Source: Syntrophomonas sp. UBA4911
Lineage (GTDB): Bacteria > Bacillota > Syntrophomonadia > Syntrophomonadales > Syntrophomonadaceae
Length of the DNA stretch: 27,331 nt
Direction: 5' to 3'
Assembly (NCBI GenBank): GCA_002398105.1
Contig: DHCD01000031.1
Span: 24,888 to 52,218, forward strand
Under the pieces are notes generated by a model. It was not told where the DNA came from and searched no databases. It saw only the letters and a program-made list of their open reading frames with translations. The position numbers and the translations under genes were made by a program. The first letter of the stretch is position 1. Each line of letters starts with the position of its first letter. Positions 7,299-14,004 of this stretch are shown piece after piece.

Positions 7299-7745
7299 TT
7301 ATACAAAGCGATTACGTTTTTTGGGTTCCATCCGGTTTTTGAGGGGTTGCATCCTTTCGTCGCTTTCCTTTAAAAACCTGGTTATTTTATCATCCAAGCT
7401 GAGCTCGCCCATGGGAGCCTTATTTGGCTGGGTATTGCTTCTATACCTGTCTGTAGCGCGGTTGCGGACTGGGGGTTTGGCAGGTGGTTTATTCTCTCGA
7501 ACCGCAGCCTGTTTAATTGATAAACCAATTTTTTTGCCGTCCACATTAAGTACCTTAACCTTAACCGTATCACCCTCCTGAATAAAATCCTTTACATTGC
7601 GGACATAGGTATCTGCTATTTCCGAAATATGCACCAGTCCAACCGATCCGCCCGGCAGTTCAACAAAAGCTCCAAAATTGGTAATTCCTTGAACTTTGCC
7701 TTCTACCAGATCACCAGGTTTGATATTGCTTTGTTCAATAGGCAT
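7299..7745 (-). CDS. yabR: S1-domain RNA-binding protein (YabR-like)
   Basis: Single S1 RNA-binding domain protein, 148 aa, at the position held by yabR after divIC in Bacillus. The S1 fold is seen at about residues 8-78: PGDLVEGKVQGITNFGAFVEL, GLVHISEIADTYV, GDTVKVKVLNVDGKKIGLSI. The tail is basic, proline-rich and low in complexity (PPAKPPVRN, then KNRMEPKKRN at the end) and is probably disordered. The domain resembles general stress protein 13 and the C-terminal S1 of polynucleotide phosphorylase. The ATG at 7745 is chosen; an in-frame TTG at 7766 overlaps the GAGGGGG ribosome site and is unlikely. The gene probably shares the transcript of the HTH-divIC genes upstream. Confidence 0.88.
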   Translation of the reverse strand: MPIEQSNIKPGDLVEGKVQGITNFGAFVELPGGSVGLVHISEIADTYVRNVKDFIQEGDTVKVKVLNVDGKKIGLSIKQAAVRENKPPAKPPVRNRATDRYRSNTQPNKAPMGELSLDDKITRFLKESDERMQPLKNRMEPKKRNRFV

Positions 7746-7845
7746 AGAAAATGATGTCCCCCTCAATATATGCTAGATTAATTGTATTAAATGCCAGATA
7801 ACTAGTCAACATCAACCTTGGTTTTCATATCATTATACCCGGTTT

Positions 7846-8127
7846 TTAAGGCCGAACTTCAATTATGCGAGTTTCGCCCGGCTTCACCATACCCAGTTGC
7901 TCACGGGCAATTTTTTCTACCGTAGCCATGGAACTGGCTTGCTCCAGTTCTTCTTCCAAATCCCGGTTGACCGACTGCAATTCAGTTTTTTGATTCTCCA
8001 GCTGCTCCATCTGGTGATTCAAATCCCATATGGTTTTTATCCGTGGGACTATGGGCAGGAGCAGCACCACCACCATTATCCCGGCCAAAACTAATTTAAG
8101 GGGAGATCTACCGTGTTTATTGCTCAT
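7846..8127 (-). CDS. divIC: Septum formation initiator DivIC/FtsB family
   Basis: Small bitopic division protein (93 aa). A short basic cytoplasmic tail (MSNKHGRSPLK) is followed by one transmembrane segment (about 12-29) and an extracellular coiled coil (about 34-66) rich in Q, E and L, then the family pattern VEKIAREQLGMVKPGE. DivIC/FtsB with FtsL and DivIB/FtsQ activates septal peptidoglycan synthesis. The ATG at 8127 has AGGAGGAGG 7 bases upstream; a longer open frame to 8238 runs through the previous gene and is not used. The start overlaps the end of the HTH gene by 11 bases, implying translational coupling. The order yabQ-(HTH)-divIC-yabR matches the Bacillus order apart from the extra HTH gene. 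Confidence 0.9.
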   Translation of the reverse strand: MSNKHGRSPLKLVLAGIMVVVLLLPIVPRIKTIWDLNHQMEQLENQKTELQSVNRDLEEELEQASSMATVEKIAREQLGMVKPGETRIIEVRP

Positions 8128-8350
8128 TATCGTCAACCTCCTCCTGAAAGAGACCAAGCACATCACCCGGAAGCACGATAACCACTTCATACCCCTTGGA
8201 ACGGGCACGATTATAAAGAGTAGCAACGGTGCTGGCACTTATTTTAAGAGTTCTGGATATCTCTTCCGTGCTTTTACCCATTTCTTTCATCACCACTACT
8301 TGTCTTTCTCTGAAGCTGAGTTTTTCGGCTCCCCGGATCTCAATATGCAT
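8117..8350 (-). CDS. Small sigma-70 region 4/LuxR-like HTH protein
   Basis: A 77-aa predicted DNA-binding protein inserted between yabQ and divIC. Residues 11-52 read as a sigma region 4/LuxR-type helix-turn-helix: LSFRERQVVVMKEMGKSTEE, then ISRTLKISASTVATLYNRAR. The C-terminus (KGYEVVIVLPGDVLGLF) is hydrophobic and not part of that fold; it ends in an acidic EEVDDNEQ tail. There is no sigma region 2, so it is not a complete sigma factor. The ATG at 8350 is preferred, because a longer TTG start at 8395 would lie at or before the predicted transcription start (about 8393). Its ribosome site is weak. It overlaps divIC by 11 bases. Target unknown; autoregulation or control of the division genes is inference. 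Confidence 0.75.
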   Translation of the reverse strand: MHIEIRGAEKLSFRERQVVVMKEMGKSTEEISRTLKISASTVATLYNRARSKGYEVVIVLPGDVLGLFQEEVDDNEQ

Positions 8351-8363
8351 AACCTTAACAACT

Positions 8364-8395
8364 CTATCCACAATTTTTCCACAATCTGTGGACAA
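8364..8395. promoter_or_regulatory. Cluster of three DnaA-box-like 9-mers
   Basis: CTATCCACA (8364-8372), TTTTCCACA (8375-8383) and the inverted TGTGGACAA (8387-8395) each differ from the DnaA consensus TTATCCACA by one base. They are packed in 32 bases covering the predicted transcription start and 5' untranslated region of the HTH-divIC operon. A perfect TTATCCACA also occurs at 8779-8787 within yabQ. Confidence 0.5.
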
Positions 8396-8399
8396 ATTT

Positions 8400-8427
8400 A
8401 GTATAACTTATCTTCGGGAAGAGTCAA
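8400..8427 (-). promoter_or_regulatory. Sigma-A promoter for the HTH-divIC-yabR operon
   Basis: On the minus strand TTGACT (8422-8427) and TATACT (8400-8405) are separated by 16 bases, each one or two bases from the vegetative consensus. Transcription would start near 8393, just upstream of the ATG at 8350. This lets the division genes be expressed in growth independently of the sporulation genes yabP and yabQ. Confidence 0.6.
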
Positions 8428-8506
8428 AACAAATCCTTCTTTTTTAGGGAAATTTATTAAATAGCTGCCATAACCGTGTAATCCCCCAGATCGGATCTGA
8501 GCTTTT

Positions 8507-8932
8507 TTAATCAGGGGAATCAGGCGGCGGCTCTTCCGGTCGGGGTTTGAGCCGGCTTAGCTGTCGGCCCATCCAGGAAAACATTTTTTTACTTCCCCGC
8601 CAACAGGCGGCACAGACGGTGATAGTTGCATCGGCTGCCCTGAATACACCGGCATCAATACGGCGGGCAAAATGGCGATAATATATGAGGATTCCCAAAA
8701 ACAGGGCTATAAAAACGTAAATCCGCATTTCTCCCTGGTTGATAAACAGCATGCTTAAAAAGACAAGAACAATGATAATTATCCACAGGGAAAAGTCCAG
8801 CACATATAATACGTAGCGTGATAGCCGGACGGCCCGGATGACAGTCTGGTAGAAGTGAAAGATAGTCCCGGTAACTAAACCCAGTATCAGGGTCAAGATA
8901 AAGGTTTCCAGCTGTCCCAGTAAACTGGTCAA
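8507..8932 (-). CDS. yabQ: Spore cortex biosynthesis protein YabQ
   Basis: Multi-pass membrane protein needed for spore cortex formation in B. subtilis, where it is made in the mother cell. About four hydrophobic segments are visible (LETFILTLILGLVTGTIFHF; VLYVLDFSLWIIIIVLVFLS; the YVFIALFLGILIYY stretch), with the family signature NQGEMRIYVFIALFLG. The tail is basic then proline/acid-rich (EEPPPDSPD). The TTG at 8932 (141 aa) is chosen because AGGGAGGAGG lies just upstream and the resulting N-terminus (MTSLLGQLET) aligns with the short YabQ N-terminus; an ATG at 8953 would place that ribosome site inside the gene. It follows yabP by 262 bases, a gap holding only small GC-rich hairpins and no gene. 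Confidence 0.88.
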   Translation of the reverse strand: MTSLLGQLETFILTLILGLVTGTIFHFYQTVIRAVRLSRYVLYVLDFSLWIIIIVLVFLSMLFINQGEMRIYVFIALFLGILIYYRHFARRIDAGVFRAADATITVCAACWRGSKKMFSWMGRQLSRLKPRPEEPPPDSPD

Positions 8933-9194
8933 AAAAGCCTCCTCCCTTGACATAGGCTGCTTTCAGGAAATGCCTTATGGAATCGTCTATCCCGCAGCCA
9001 TGAAACAGGCAGCTTCAGCTCAATTGCCTTAACCGTCTGTCCCGTAAATGCAACTGATTATACTTCCCGGACCCGGTAGTTAACTTTCCGCATCAGGCGG
9101 CAAAAAATAAATTTTCTGGACCCGAACCGGGTTGCTTAACCTTTGCCGACGGCATTCTCACCTGGCCCGGCAGCAGGCGTGACCAGATCAAAGG

Positions 9195-9464
9195 TTACTT
9201 CAGCAGCCGGTTAAGGATGTTTTTTCCTTTAGTTTTGATGTCAGTTCCCTGAGTTCTATATTCCACACTGTTAACCGTACCTTCCAGGGCTACTTTTCCC
9301 TGTTCCAGGTTTAACATGCTGACATGAAGTTCCTGTCCCAAAATGCAAAGGTAACCTAATTCAGTTTCCAAAATTATTTCGTCTTCGTCAAAGGTATTTA
9401 CATTCTTGATTCCGCTGAGCTGCATATTGTTTCGGTTTACCAGAGTCAAGGAATGGTCTGCCAC
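9195..9464 (-). CDS. yabP: Sporulation protein YabP
   Basis: Small sporulation protein (89 aa) of the YabP/YqfC family, acting in the mother cell during cortex and coat formation. Family hallmarks run through the whole length: HSLTLVNRNNMQLSGI, NTFDEDEIILETELGYLCIL, LEQGKVALEGTVNSVEY. The GTG at 9464 is chosen because AAGGAGG stands 8 bases upstream and the N-terminus (MADHSLTLVNR) then matches the family; a TTG at 9497 overlaps that ribosome site. Probably cotranscribed with yabQ from a sigma-E-like promoter at 9494-9524, separated from rqcP by a large palindrome. Confidence 0.88.
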   Translation of the reverse strand: MADHSLTLVNRNNMQLSGIKNVNTFDEDEIILETELGYLCILGQELHVSMLNLEQGKVALEGTVNSVEYRTQGTDIKTKGKNILNRLLK

Positions 9465-9493
9465 GGTACCCGCCTCCTTCTTTAAGCTATTTA

Positions 9494-9524
9494 ACAATAT
9501 GCAACCGCATAGGGGGTTTATGAC
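9494..9524 (-). promoter_or_regulatory. Candidate sigma-E promoter for yabP-yabQ
   Basis: On the minus strand GTCATAAA (9517-9524) and CATATTGT (9494-9501) are spaced 15 bases. This is a fair match to the mother-cell sigma-E pattern (G/T-N-ATA with CATA-N3-T), and yabP is in the sigma-E regulon of B. subtilis. Confidence 0.4.
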
Positions 9525-9567
9525 TGAAGTTTTGGAATATAGGAGGGGAGGTCAGCAGATTAGTGAT

Positions 9568-9630
9568 AAATAAGGGGACGTCCCTTCAGTGGGCCAGTGT
9601 CGGCTCACCGAAGGGACGTCCCCCTTATTT
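9568..9630. repeat. REP-like palindrome, GGGGACGTCCC type
   Basis: The left arm AAATAAGGGGACGTCCCTTC (9568-9587) and the right arm (9610-9630, reverse complement AAATAAGGGGGACGTCCCTTC) differ by one inserted G and enclose a loop of about 22 bases. Each arm itself contains the palindrome GGGACGTCCC. It starts 5 bases beyond the rqcP stop. Similar motifs recur in genomes of anaerobic Bacillota, often in REP-type arrays (general knowledge); no transposase gene is nearby. It may double as a terminator for the mazG-HU-rqcP transcript, though a clear T run is missing. Confidence 0.75.
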
Positions 9631-9634
9631 GGCT

Positions 9635-9877
9635 TTATTCTACTATGCGGTATAAATTTTTAGCTTCCGTGGCCTTTACATTTTCCTTTATGTCCAGTAC
9701 TTCAAAAGTGGTACTTTTGTCTCCTATCTGGAGTACAATAATATCTCCCTTTTTTACTTCACTGGAAGGTTTGGCCATTTTCCCATTGATCAAAACTCTT
9801 TCATTGGCCGCAAAATCTCTGGCAACGGTACGTCTTTTGATGATACGCGCCACCTTAAGATATTTGTCCAAACGCAT
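9635..9877 (-). CDS. rqcP: S4-domain RNA-binding protein RqcP (YabO)
   Basis: An 80-aa protein made almost entirely of one S4 domain: MRLDKYLKVARIIKRRTVAR, then NERVLINGKMAKPSSEVKKG and DIIVLQIG. In B. subtilis RqcP (YabO) works with RqcH on split 50S subunits carrying stalled nascent chains, supporting poly-alanine tailing; it is related to the heat-shock protein Hsp15. The ATG is separated from the HU stop by a single base, so translation is coupled. It occupies the same mazG-yabO-yabP position as in Bacillus, with HU inserted before it. Confidence 0.92.
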   Translation of the reverse strand: MRLDKYLKVARIIKRRTVARDFAANERVLINGKMAKPSSEVKKGDIIVLQIGDKSTTFEVLDIKENVKATEAKNLYRIVE

Positions 9878-9878
9878 T

Positions 9879-10151
9879 TTAACTTACAGAGTCTTTTAAT
9901 GCTTTACCAGCCTTGAAAGCAGGAACCCGGGTAGCCGGAATGTCAATTTCATCTCCGGTCTGAGGGTTTCTCCCTTTCCTGGCCTGGCGGTCTCTTACTT
10001 CAAATGTGCCGAAACCAATCAGCTGCACTTTGTCTCCGACCTTTAAGGCATCTTCAATCGCTGCAAAAAAAGCGTTAACCACCTGCTCAGCGTCCTTTTT
10101 AGTCATATCGGCCTTTGAGGCTACGTGAGCTATCAGATCTGTTTTATTCAA
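9879..10151 (-). CDS. hup: HU family DNA-binding protein
   Basis: Nucleoid protein (90 aa) that binds and bends DNA as a dimer. The sequence spans the full family: MNKTDLIAHVASKADMTKKD at the N-terminus, the GFGTFEVRDRQARKGRNPQTG saddle-arm region with the proline in RNPQTG that intercalates in DNA, and the closing VPAFKAGKALKDSV. Translation must begin at TTG (10149-10151), as no ATG lies in frame near the AAGGAGGG ribosome site; an ATG four bases upstream is out of frame and stops after three codons. The gene lies 107 bases after mazG and one base before rqcP. Confidence 0.95.
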   Translation of the reverse strand: MNKTDLIAHVASKADMTKKDAEQVVNAFFAAIEDALKVGDKVQLIGFGTFEVRDRQARKGRNPQTGDEIDIPATRVPAFKAGKALKDSVS

Positions 10152-10258
10152 TCATGTATCCCTCCTTAAACGTGTATTAACTGGCTTATTCGCTGTTTGC
10201 CGAGATTATCCTTCTTTTCCCGGTGAAAAGATATAAATTAATCTTTATTTCCCTGTCT

Positions 10259-11029
10259 TTATAGCCCTTTAGTCTTGGCTTCTTCCCATATAGAGTCCAT
10301 TTCTTCCAGACTCACCTCCGGGAAATCTTTACCCTGGCTCTTAATTTGATTCTCTATGTAGTTAAAGCGCCTGGTAAACTTGTCATTGCTGGCCTGTAGC
10401 ACCTGCTCCGGTTCTATATTTTGCAGACGGGCAACATTTACCAGAGCAAAGAAAATATCGCCCCATTCTTCTATTTCCTCTTTCTTATTCGTAGCCTGAC
10501 CCAGCTCGTCCACTTCTTCCTTGAACTTTTCCACAGCTCCATCCACAGAAGGCCAGTCGAAGCCCACCCGGGCTGCTTTTTCTTGAAGTTTTTGGGCCCG
10601 CATAAGGGCCGGCAGATTTTTGGGTATACCCTCCAGGAGATATTTTTTGCCTTCCTGACGCTTAAATCCCTCCCAGACCTCCATAACATCATCCCCGGTT
10701 TCCAGCCGCTTGGCATCTCCGAAGACATGAGGATGGCGCTTTATCATTTTTCGGCTTATTCCGGCAGCTACATCACTGAAGTCAAAATATCCTTCCTTTC
10801 GACCCAGGGCGGTATGAAAGACTACCTGTAATAATAAGTCTCCCAGTTCCTCCCGCAGTTTATGCATATCCTTTTCGTTTATAGCTTCAATAACTTCGTA
10901 GCTTTCCTCAATCAGATAACGTATCAGGGACTCATGGGTCTGCTCCCGATCCCAAGGACAACCTTCCGGTCCCAGCAGCCGGTCCATTACCTCAATCAGC
11001 TCATCTATGGCCTGACCCGCATCACTCAT
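10259..11029 (-). CDS. mazG: Nucleoside triphosphate pyrophosphohydrolase MazG
   Basis: Hydrolyses (d)NTPs to the monophosphate and pyrophosphate, removing aberrant nucleotides. The 256-aa protein has two MazG domains: the first with GCPWDREQTHESL, EESYEVIEAI and REELGDLLLQVVFH (about 22-77) supplying the metal-binding acidic residues, the second with VEKFKEEVDELG and IEEWGDIFFALVNVAR (about 166-200). B. subtilis YabN carries an extra N-terminal tetrapyrrole methylase domain; here that domain is absent, so this is the short form. The ATG has GGAGGAG upstream. Upstream is a 360-base gap with repeats and no gene. Confidence 0.95.
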   Translation of the reverse strand: MSDAGQAIDELIEVMDRLLGPEGCPWDREQTHESLIRYLIEESYEVIEAINEKDMHKLREELGDLLLQVVFHTALGRKEGYFDFSDVAAGISRKMIKRHPHVFGDAKRLETGDDVMEVWEGFKRQEGKKYLLEGIPKNLPALMRAQKLQEKAARVGFDWPSVDGAVEKFKEEVDELGQATNKKEEIEEWGDIFFALVNVARLQNIEPEQVLQASNDKFTRRFNYIENQIKSQGKDFPEVSLEEMDSIWEEAKTKGL

Positions 11030-11093
11030 TGCAACTCCTCCTTCAATTAAGAAAATAACTATCTCTACAGCCTGAAAGCAGACGGGGAAATTT

Positions 11094-11145
11094 TTAATTT
11101 TGAATTCTTAATTTTGAATTAAGGTGGGGATAACTGGGGTTATCC
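11094..11145. repeat. AT-rich tandem 13-mer and adjacent palindrome
   Basis: TTAATTTTGAATT occurs twice (11094-11106 and 11108-11120), separated by one base. Directly after comes GGATAAC-TGGG-GTTATCC (11128-11145), a 7-bp inverted repeat. The tract lies upstream of mazG in a gap without genes and may hold its regulatory signals; no clean -35/-10 pair was found. Confidence 0.5.
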
Positions 11146-11274
11146 ATTTTTATATTTAACCGCCAAGGCTGGGAAAGCTGCTGGCAAGTATTGAAGTAAT
11201 CCCCCAGTTCCCTGATATTCCGCGAGTTCCGCGTCTTTTTATAATGAATCTGCGTTGATCTGCGTAATCTGCGT

Positions 11275-11325
11275 CCTTAATTGCGAGTATAACGAGCATC
11301 AGTTGTCCTCGAAGGGGGCGTCTAT
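11275..11325 (-). repeat. 51-bp dispersed repeat, copy B
   Basis: The minus strand here matches 6955-7005 at 49 of 51 positions by eye. Next to it lie three copies of ATCTGCGT at 9-10 base spacing (11248-11274) and GAGTTCCGCGTC, echoing elements beside copy A. It sits between the spoVB-like gene and mazG, and with copy A brackets a 4.3-kb block in inverted orientation. Confidence 0.85.
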
Positions 11326-11389
11326 TTTCATATTAACAGGCTACGGCCACAAGCACCTATGAAAATAGTAGGCATAAGCCTTGAATCAG

Positions 11390-12940
11390 TTAACTCCTTA
11401 CGATTCTCTTCACCATATCAAGATCCAATTCTTTAAGCAGCAGCAGCAATATTCCGTATATGCCTACGCCGATTGTTATTGCCAGCAGAGTAGCGATGTG
11501 CGAGTTGATATCTACTCCTACCATACCCTGATAGGAGAATTTTACTCCCACAGCCATAACCACAGTCACCAGCCCTATCTTTACCAGCCGGCCGTTTTCA
11601 TAGTTCATGCCCGTCAACTTCTTAAGATAAAACATATTGAGCAGGGAGCCGACCAAGAAAGCAGTCACGGTGCCTATAGCCGCACCCTGGATGTTCAGCA
11701 TGGGTACACTGGTAAGGCTATAGTTAAAGATTACCTTAAGTATGCCGGTTATAATCAGGTTGCGCATGGCTATCTCAGGGTGTCCTATACCCTGCAGCCC
11801 GGCACTGGAAAGCTGAAAGGCGGCCAGTACAATACAGGAAAAAGCCAGTGGTTCCAGAGGCAGGCCAGCTTCCGGGGTGGCATAAAGTAAATCACATATC
11901 TGAAAAGCCAGTATATATAACCCGGCGGCACAGGGAAAGGATATCAGCATACCAGCCCTGAAGGCGTTGTTGATGCGTGAGTTTAAGAGCCGCCGTTCAC
12001 TCAGGGCCAGAGCCTCGGATACCGCCGGCACCAGGCTGGTGGCAATGGAAATGGTAAAAATGGTAGGCAGACTGATGAGCACAGCAGCCATGCCGGAGAG
12101 TTGACCATACAAAGCGGTGGCCTGGGAGGTGCTGTAGTTTATAGCCATCAGGCGACCGGGAACAATGACGGCATCCAGCATCTGCACCAAAGGCAGGACC
12201 ACGGCGCCAAAAGAAACGGGGATAGCCAGGGTAATCATTTCCCGGGCCAGTTCCATGGAACTGGCGCCTGAATATTGCAGCATCTGTCCCTGTCTCCTAT
12301 TTTTGGCATGAAAATGCAAATAATAGATGCTCAGCACAATTAATCCGATTATGCCTCCTACCACCGCACCGAAAGTAGCCCCGGCAGCAGAGTATTCCAG
12401 ACCGCGGGGGAAGAAGAAAAAGGCTAAAATCAGCACTGCCGTCACTCGGAAGAGCTGCTCCAAAACCTGGGAGACAGCTGTGGGCAGCATAGATTGATGC
12501 CCCTGAAAATAACCCCGGAAAACCGACATCAGTCCGGAGAAGAAAATAGCCGGGGCTACCGCCAGAATAGGATAATAGGCCCGCGGTTCCTTTAATATAT
12601 TATTGGCTATAAAATGAGCTGACTGCATAACCAGGAGGGTTAAGACTATCCCGAATATAAAGAGTACCAGCAGTGACACCCGGAATATCTTGCGGCTGTC
12701 CCCGGTATATCCTTCCGTTTCTTTACGGGATACCAGCACTGATATGGCTACCGGCACCCCGGCAGTGGCCAGGGCCAGTATGGTTGTATATATAGGATAG
12801 GCCATTTGATAAAGGCCCATCCCTTCCCCCCCCAGCAAACGAGCCAGCGGGATGCGATAAACCGCCCCCAGAATTTTACTGATTGCTCCGGCAATGCTCA
12901 AGACCAGGGCTCCCCGGAGGAAATTTTTCTTCGTCTCCAT
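11390..12940 (-). CDS. spoVB: Stage V sporulation protein B-like polysaccharide flippase (YabM)
   Basis: Membrane protein of 516 aa in the MOP/MVF flippase superfamily (SpoVB, MurJ, YabM). About 14 hydrophobic segments are spread along the chain, and the N-terminus FLRGALVLSIAGAISKILGA followed by VYRIPLARLLGGEGMGLYQM is typical of SpoVB/YabM. Such proteins flip lipid-linked peptidoglycan or polysaccharide precursors; SpoVB is needed for cortex synthesis. Position between spoVT and mazG corresponds to B. subtilis yabM, so strict SpoVB orthology is not certain. The ATG at 12940 follows GGGGAGGA by 6 bases; a TTG at 12955 lies inside that ribosome site. An extended -10 box lies 30 bases upstream. 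Confidence 0.88.
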   Translation of the reverse strand: METKKNFLRGALVLSIAGAISKILGAVYRIPLARLLGGEGMGLYQMAYPIYTTILALATAGVPVAISVLVSRKETEGYTGDSRKIFRVSLLVLFIFGIVLTLLVMQSAHFIANNILKEPRAYYPILAVAPAIFFSGLMSVFRGYFQGHQSMLPTAVSQVLEQLFRVTAVLILAFFFFPRGLEYSAAGATFGAVVGGIIGLIVLSIYYLHFHAKNRRQGQMLQYSGASSMELAREMITLAIPVSFGAVVLPLVQMLDAVIVPGRLMAINYSTSQATALYGQLSGMAAVLISLPTIFTISIATSLVPAVSEALALSERRLLNSRINNAFRAGMLISFPCAAGLYILAFQICDLLYATPEAGLPLEPLAFSCIVLAAFQLSSAGLQGIGHPEIAMRNLIITGILKVIFNYSLTSVPMLNIQGAAIGTVTAFLVGSLLNMFYLKKLTGMNYENGRLVKIGLVTVVMAVGVKFSYQGMVGVDINSHIATLLAITIGVGIYGILLLLLKELDLDMVKRIVRS

Positions 12941-12969
12941 TTTGTTCCTCCCCAATGTTCGTGAGCTTT

Positions 12970-12975
12970 ATTATA
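12970..12975 (-). promoter_or_regulatory. Candidate extended -10 promoter for the spoVB-like gene
   Basis: The minus strand reads TGTGATATAAT, a perfect -10 box with an upstream TG dinucleotide. No good -35 is seen. It stands between the spoVT terminator and the spoVB-like start, so that gene can be transcribed separately from spoVT. Confidence 0.4.
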
Positions 12976-13040
12976 TCACACGTCAGTTTGAATTATTAAT
13001 CTCTCAGCAGAGGCTGGCTGTTTCTTTCTAATCCGTCCCA

Positions 13041-13083
13041 TAAAAAAGAGCGATCTTATACTATTAATATAAGACCGCTCTTT
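13041..13083 (-). terminator. Intrinsic terminator of spoVT
   Basis: AAAGAGCG-TCTTATA (13045 onward) pairs with TATAAGA-CGCTCTTT (ending 13083) with one mismatch and a 7-base loop. On the minus strand the stem is followed by T6 (13042-13047). It lies 12 bases after the spoVT stop. Confidence 0.85.
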
Positions 13084-13095
13084 GCTTAAACGCAA

Positions 13096-13659
13096 TTACT
13101 GTTCCATCTGTTTAGCCAGAAAACCAGCGGCGGTTTCAGCTAGTTTAACCTCCATATCACCCAATTTTACTCCCGCATCTTTGGTAACGATGATTACCGC
13201 CCCGATAGGGTCGCCCTGGGTGATGATAGGTGCAATGACCTGTGATTTAATGGTATACTCACGGTCATCATTCTGAATCACATATACACTATCGTCATCC
13301 GCCGGCTGCAATTCATTCATGATCAAGGTAGTTCTCTCTTCCAGAGCCCGTTCTACAGCAGGCCCGATAGCTTTACTCAGGAACTCCCTTTTGTTGGCGC
13401 CAGCCACCGCTATGATAACATCCCGGTCAGCTATCATGGAGATGTGACCGATGGTCTCGTGCAGCGAGTCTGCATATTCTTTAGCAAAATCCCCCAGTTC
13501 TCCTATGGGAGAATATTTCTTTAAAATAACTTCACCTTCACGGTCAACAAAGATTTCCAGAGGGTCACCCTCGCGAATGCGTAAAGTCCTGCGTATTTCC
13601 TTAGGAATAACGACTCTGCCCAGGTCGTCAATGCGGCGTACGATCCCTGTTGCTTTCAT
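13096..13659 (-). CDS. spoVT: Stage V sporulation protein T
   Basis: Forespore transcription factor (187 aa) that adjusts the sigma-G regulon in B. subtilis, including germinant-receptor genes. The N-terminal AbrB-like swapped-hairpin domain is clear (MKATGIVRRIDDLGRVVIPK, then RIREGDPLEIF, residues 1-50), followed by a GAF-like domain (about 55-185) containing AVAGANKREFL and APIITQGDPIGAVII. The ATG at 13659 has AGGAGGG 12 bases upstream; the frame stays open to 13731 but those codons overlap the promoter. A near-consensus sigma-G/F promoter and a strong terminator make it a single-gene unit. The divergent ger cluster next door is a plausible target. Confidence 0.95.
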   Translation of the reverse strand: MKATGIVRRIDDLGRVVIPKEIRRTLRIREGDPLEIFVDREGEVILKKYSPIGELGDFAKEYADSLHETIGHISMIADRDVIIAVAGANKREFLSKAIGPAVERALEERTTLIMNELQPADDDSVYVIQNDDREYTIKSQVIAPIITQGDPIGAVIIVTKDAGVKLGDMEVKLAETAAGFLAKQMEQ

Positions 13660-13716
13660 TTTACAATTATCCCTCCTTTTTTGAAAACTTGAAAATGCTG
13701 TTTTATTTCTCAGTGA

Positions 13717-13747
13717 TAGTATATAACTCAAAATACCCTTTTATTCA
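13717..13747 (-). promoter_or_regulatory. Sigma-G/sigma-F type promoter of spoVT
   Basis: On the minus strand TGAATA (13742-13747) and TATACTA (13717-13723) are spaced 18 bases. The -35 is identical to the forespore consensus and the -10 differs from CATACTA by one base. spoVT is sigma-G dependent in B. subtilis, which agrees. Confidence 0.7.
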
Positions 13748-13941
13748 CTTTTTACCATCAAAGTATGAATTTTTTTAGAATCCCTTATTACCGGGATTTA
13801 AGCTCCTTTTCAATTTGCCCTACCAGCTTATAAAAAATTCCCGCTAAGGCAGAATGGCTTTTTTTAAAAGAGCTCCGCCGCAATAATCCCTACTTTAATT
13901 AAATACGTATATCACTCTAATAAATTAGGGGTCGCTTCAGC

Positions 13942-13948
13942 CATAATA
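13942..13948 (+). promoter_or_regulatory. Possible forespore -10 element before the ger cluster
   Basis: CATAATA (13942-13948) fits the sigma-G -10 pattern and lies 57 bases before the first ger start. The matching -35 position (about 13918-13923, TAATAA) is a poor fit, so this is only a candidate. The remainder of the 345-base gap between spoVT and the ger cluster shows no gene. Confidence 0.25.
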
Positions 13949-14004
13949 TTTACGGCTTTAGGTAAGAATAAAAAACAGATTTAAATTTTATATAGGTGGG
14001 AGAT

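Noticed and set aside
8364..8395. Replication origin
   Set aside because: DnaA-like boxes are present, but there is no dnaA, dnaN or other origin gene nearby, so a regulatory role is more likely.
11248..11274. Three ATCTGCGT repeats as a CRISPR-like or iteron array
   Set aside because: Units are only 8 bases with 1-2 base spacers and belong to the dispersed repeat; no cas or rep gene.
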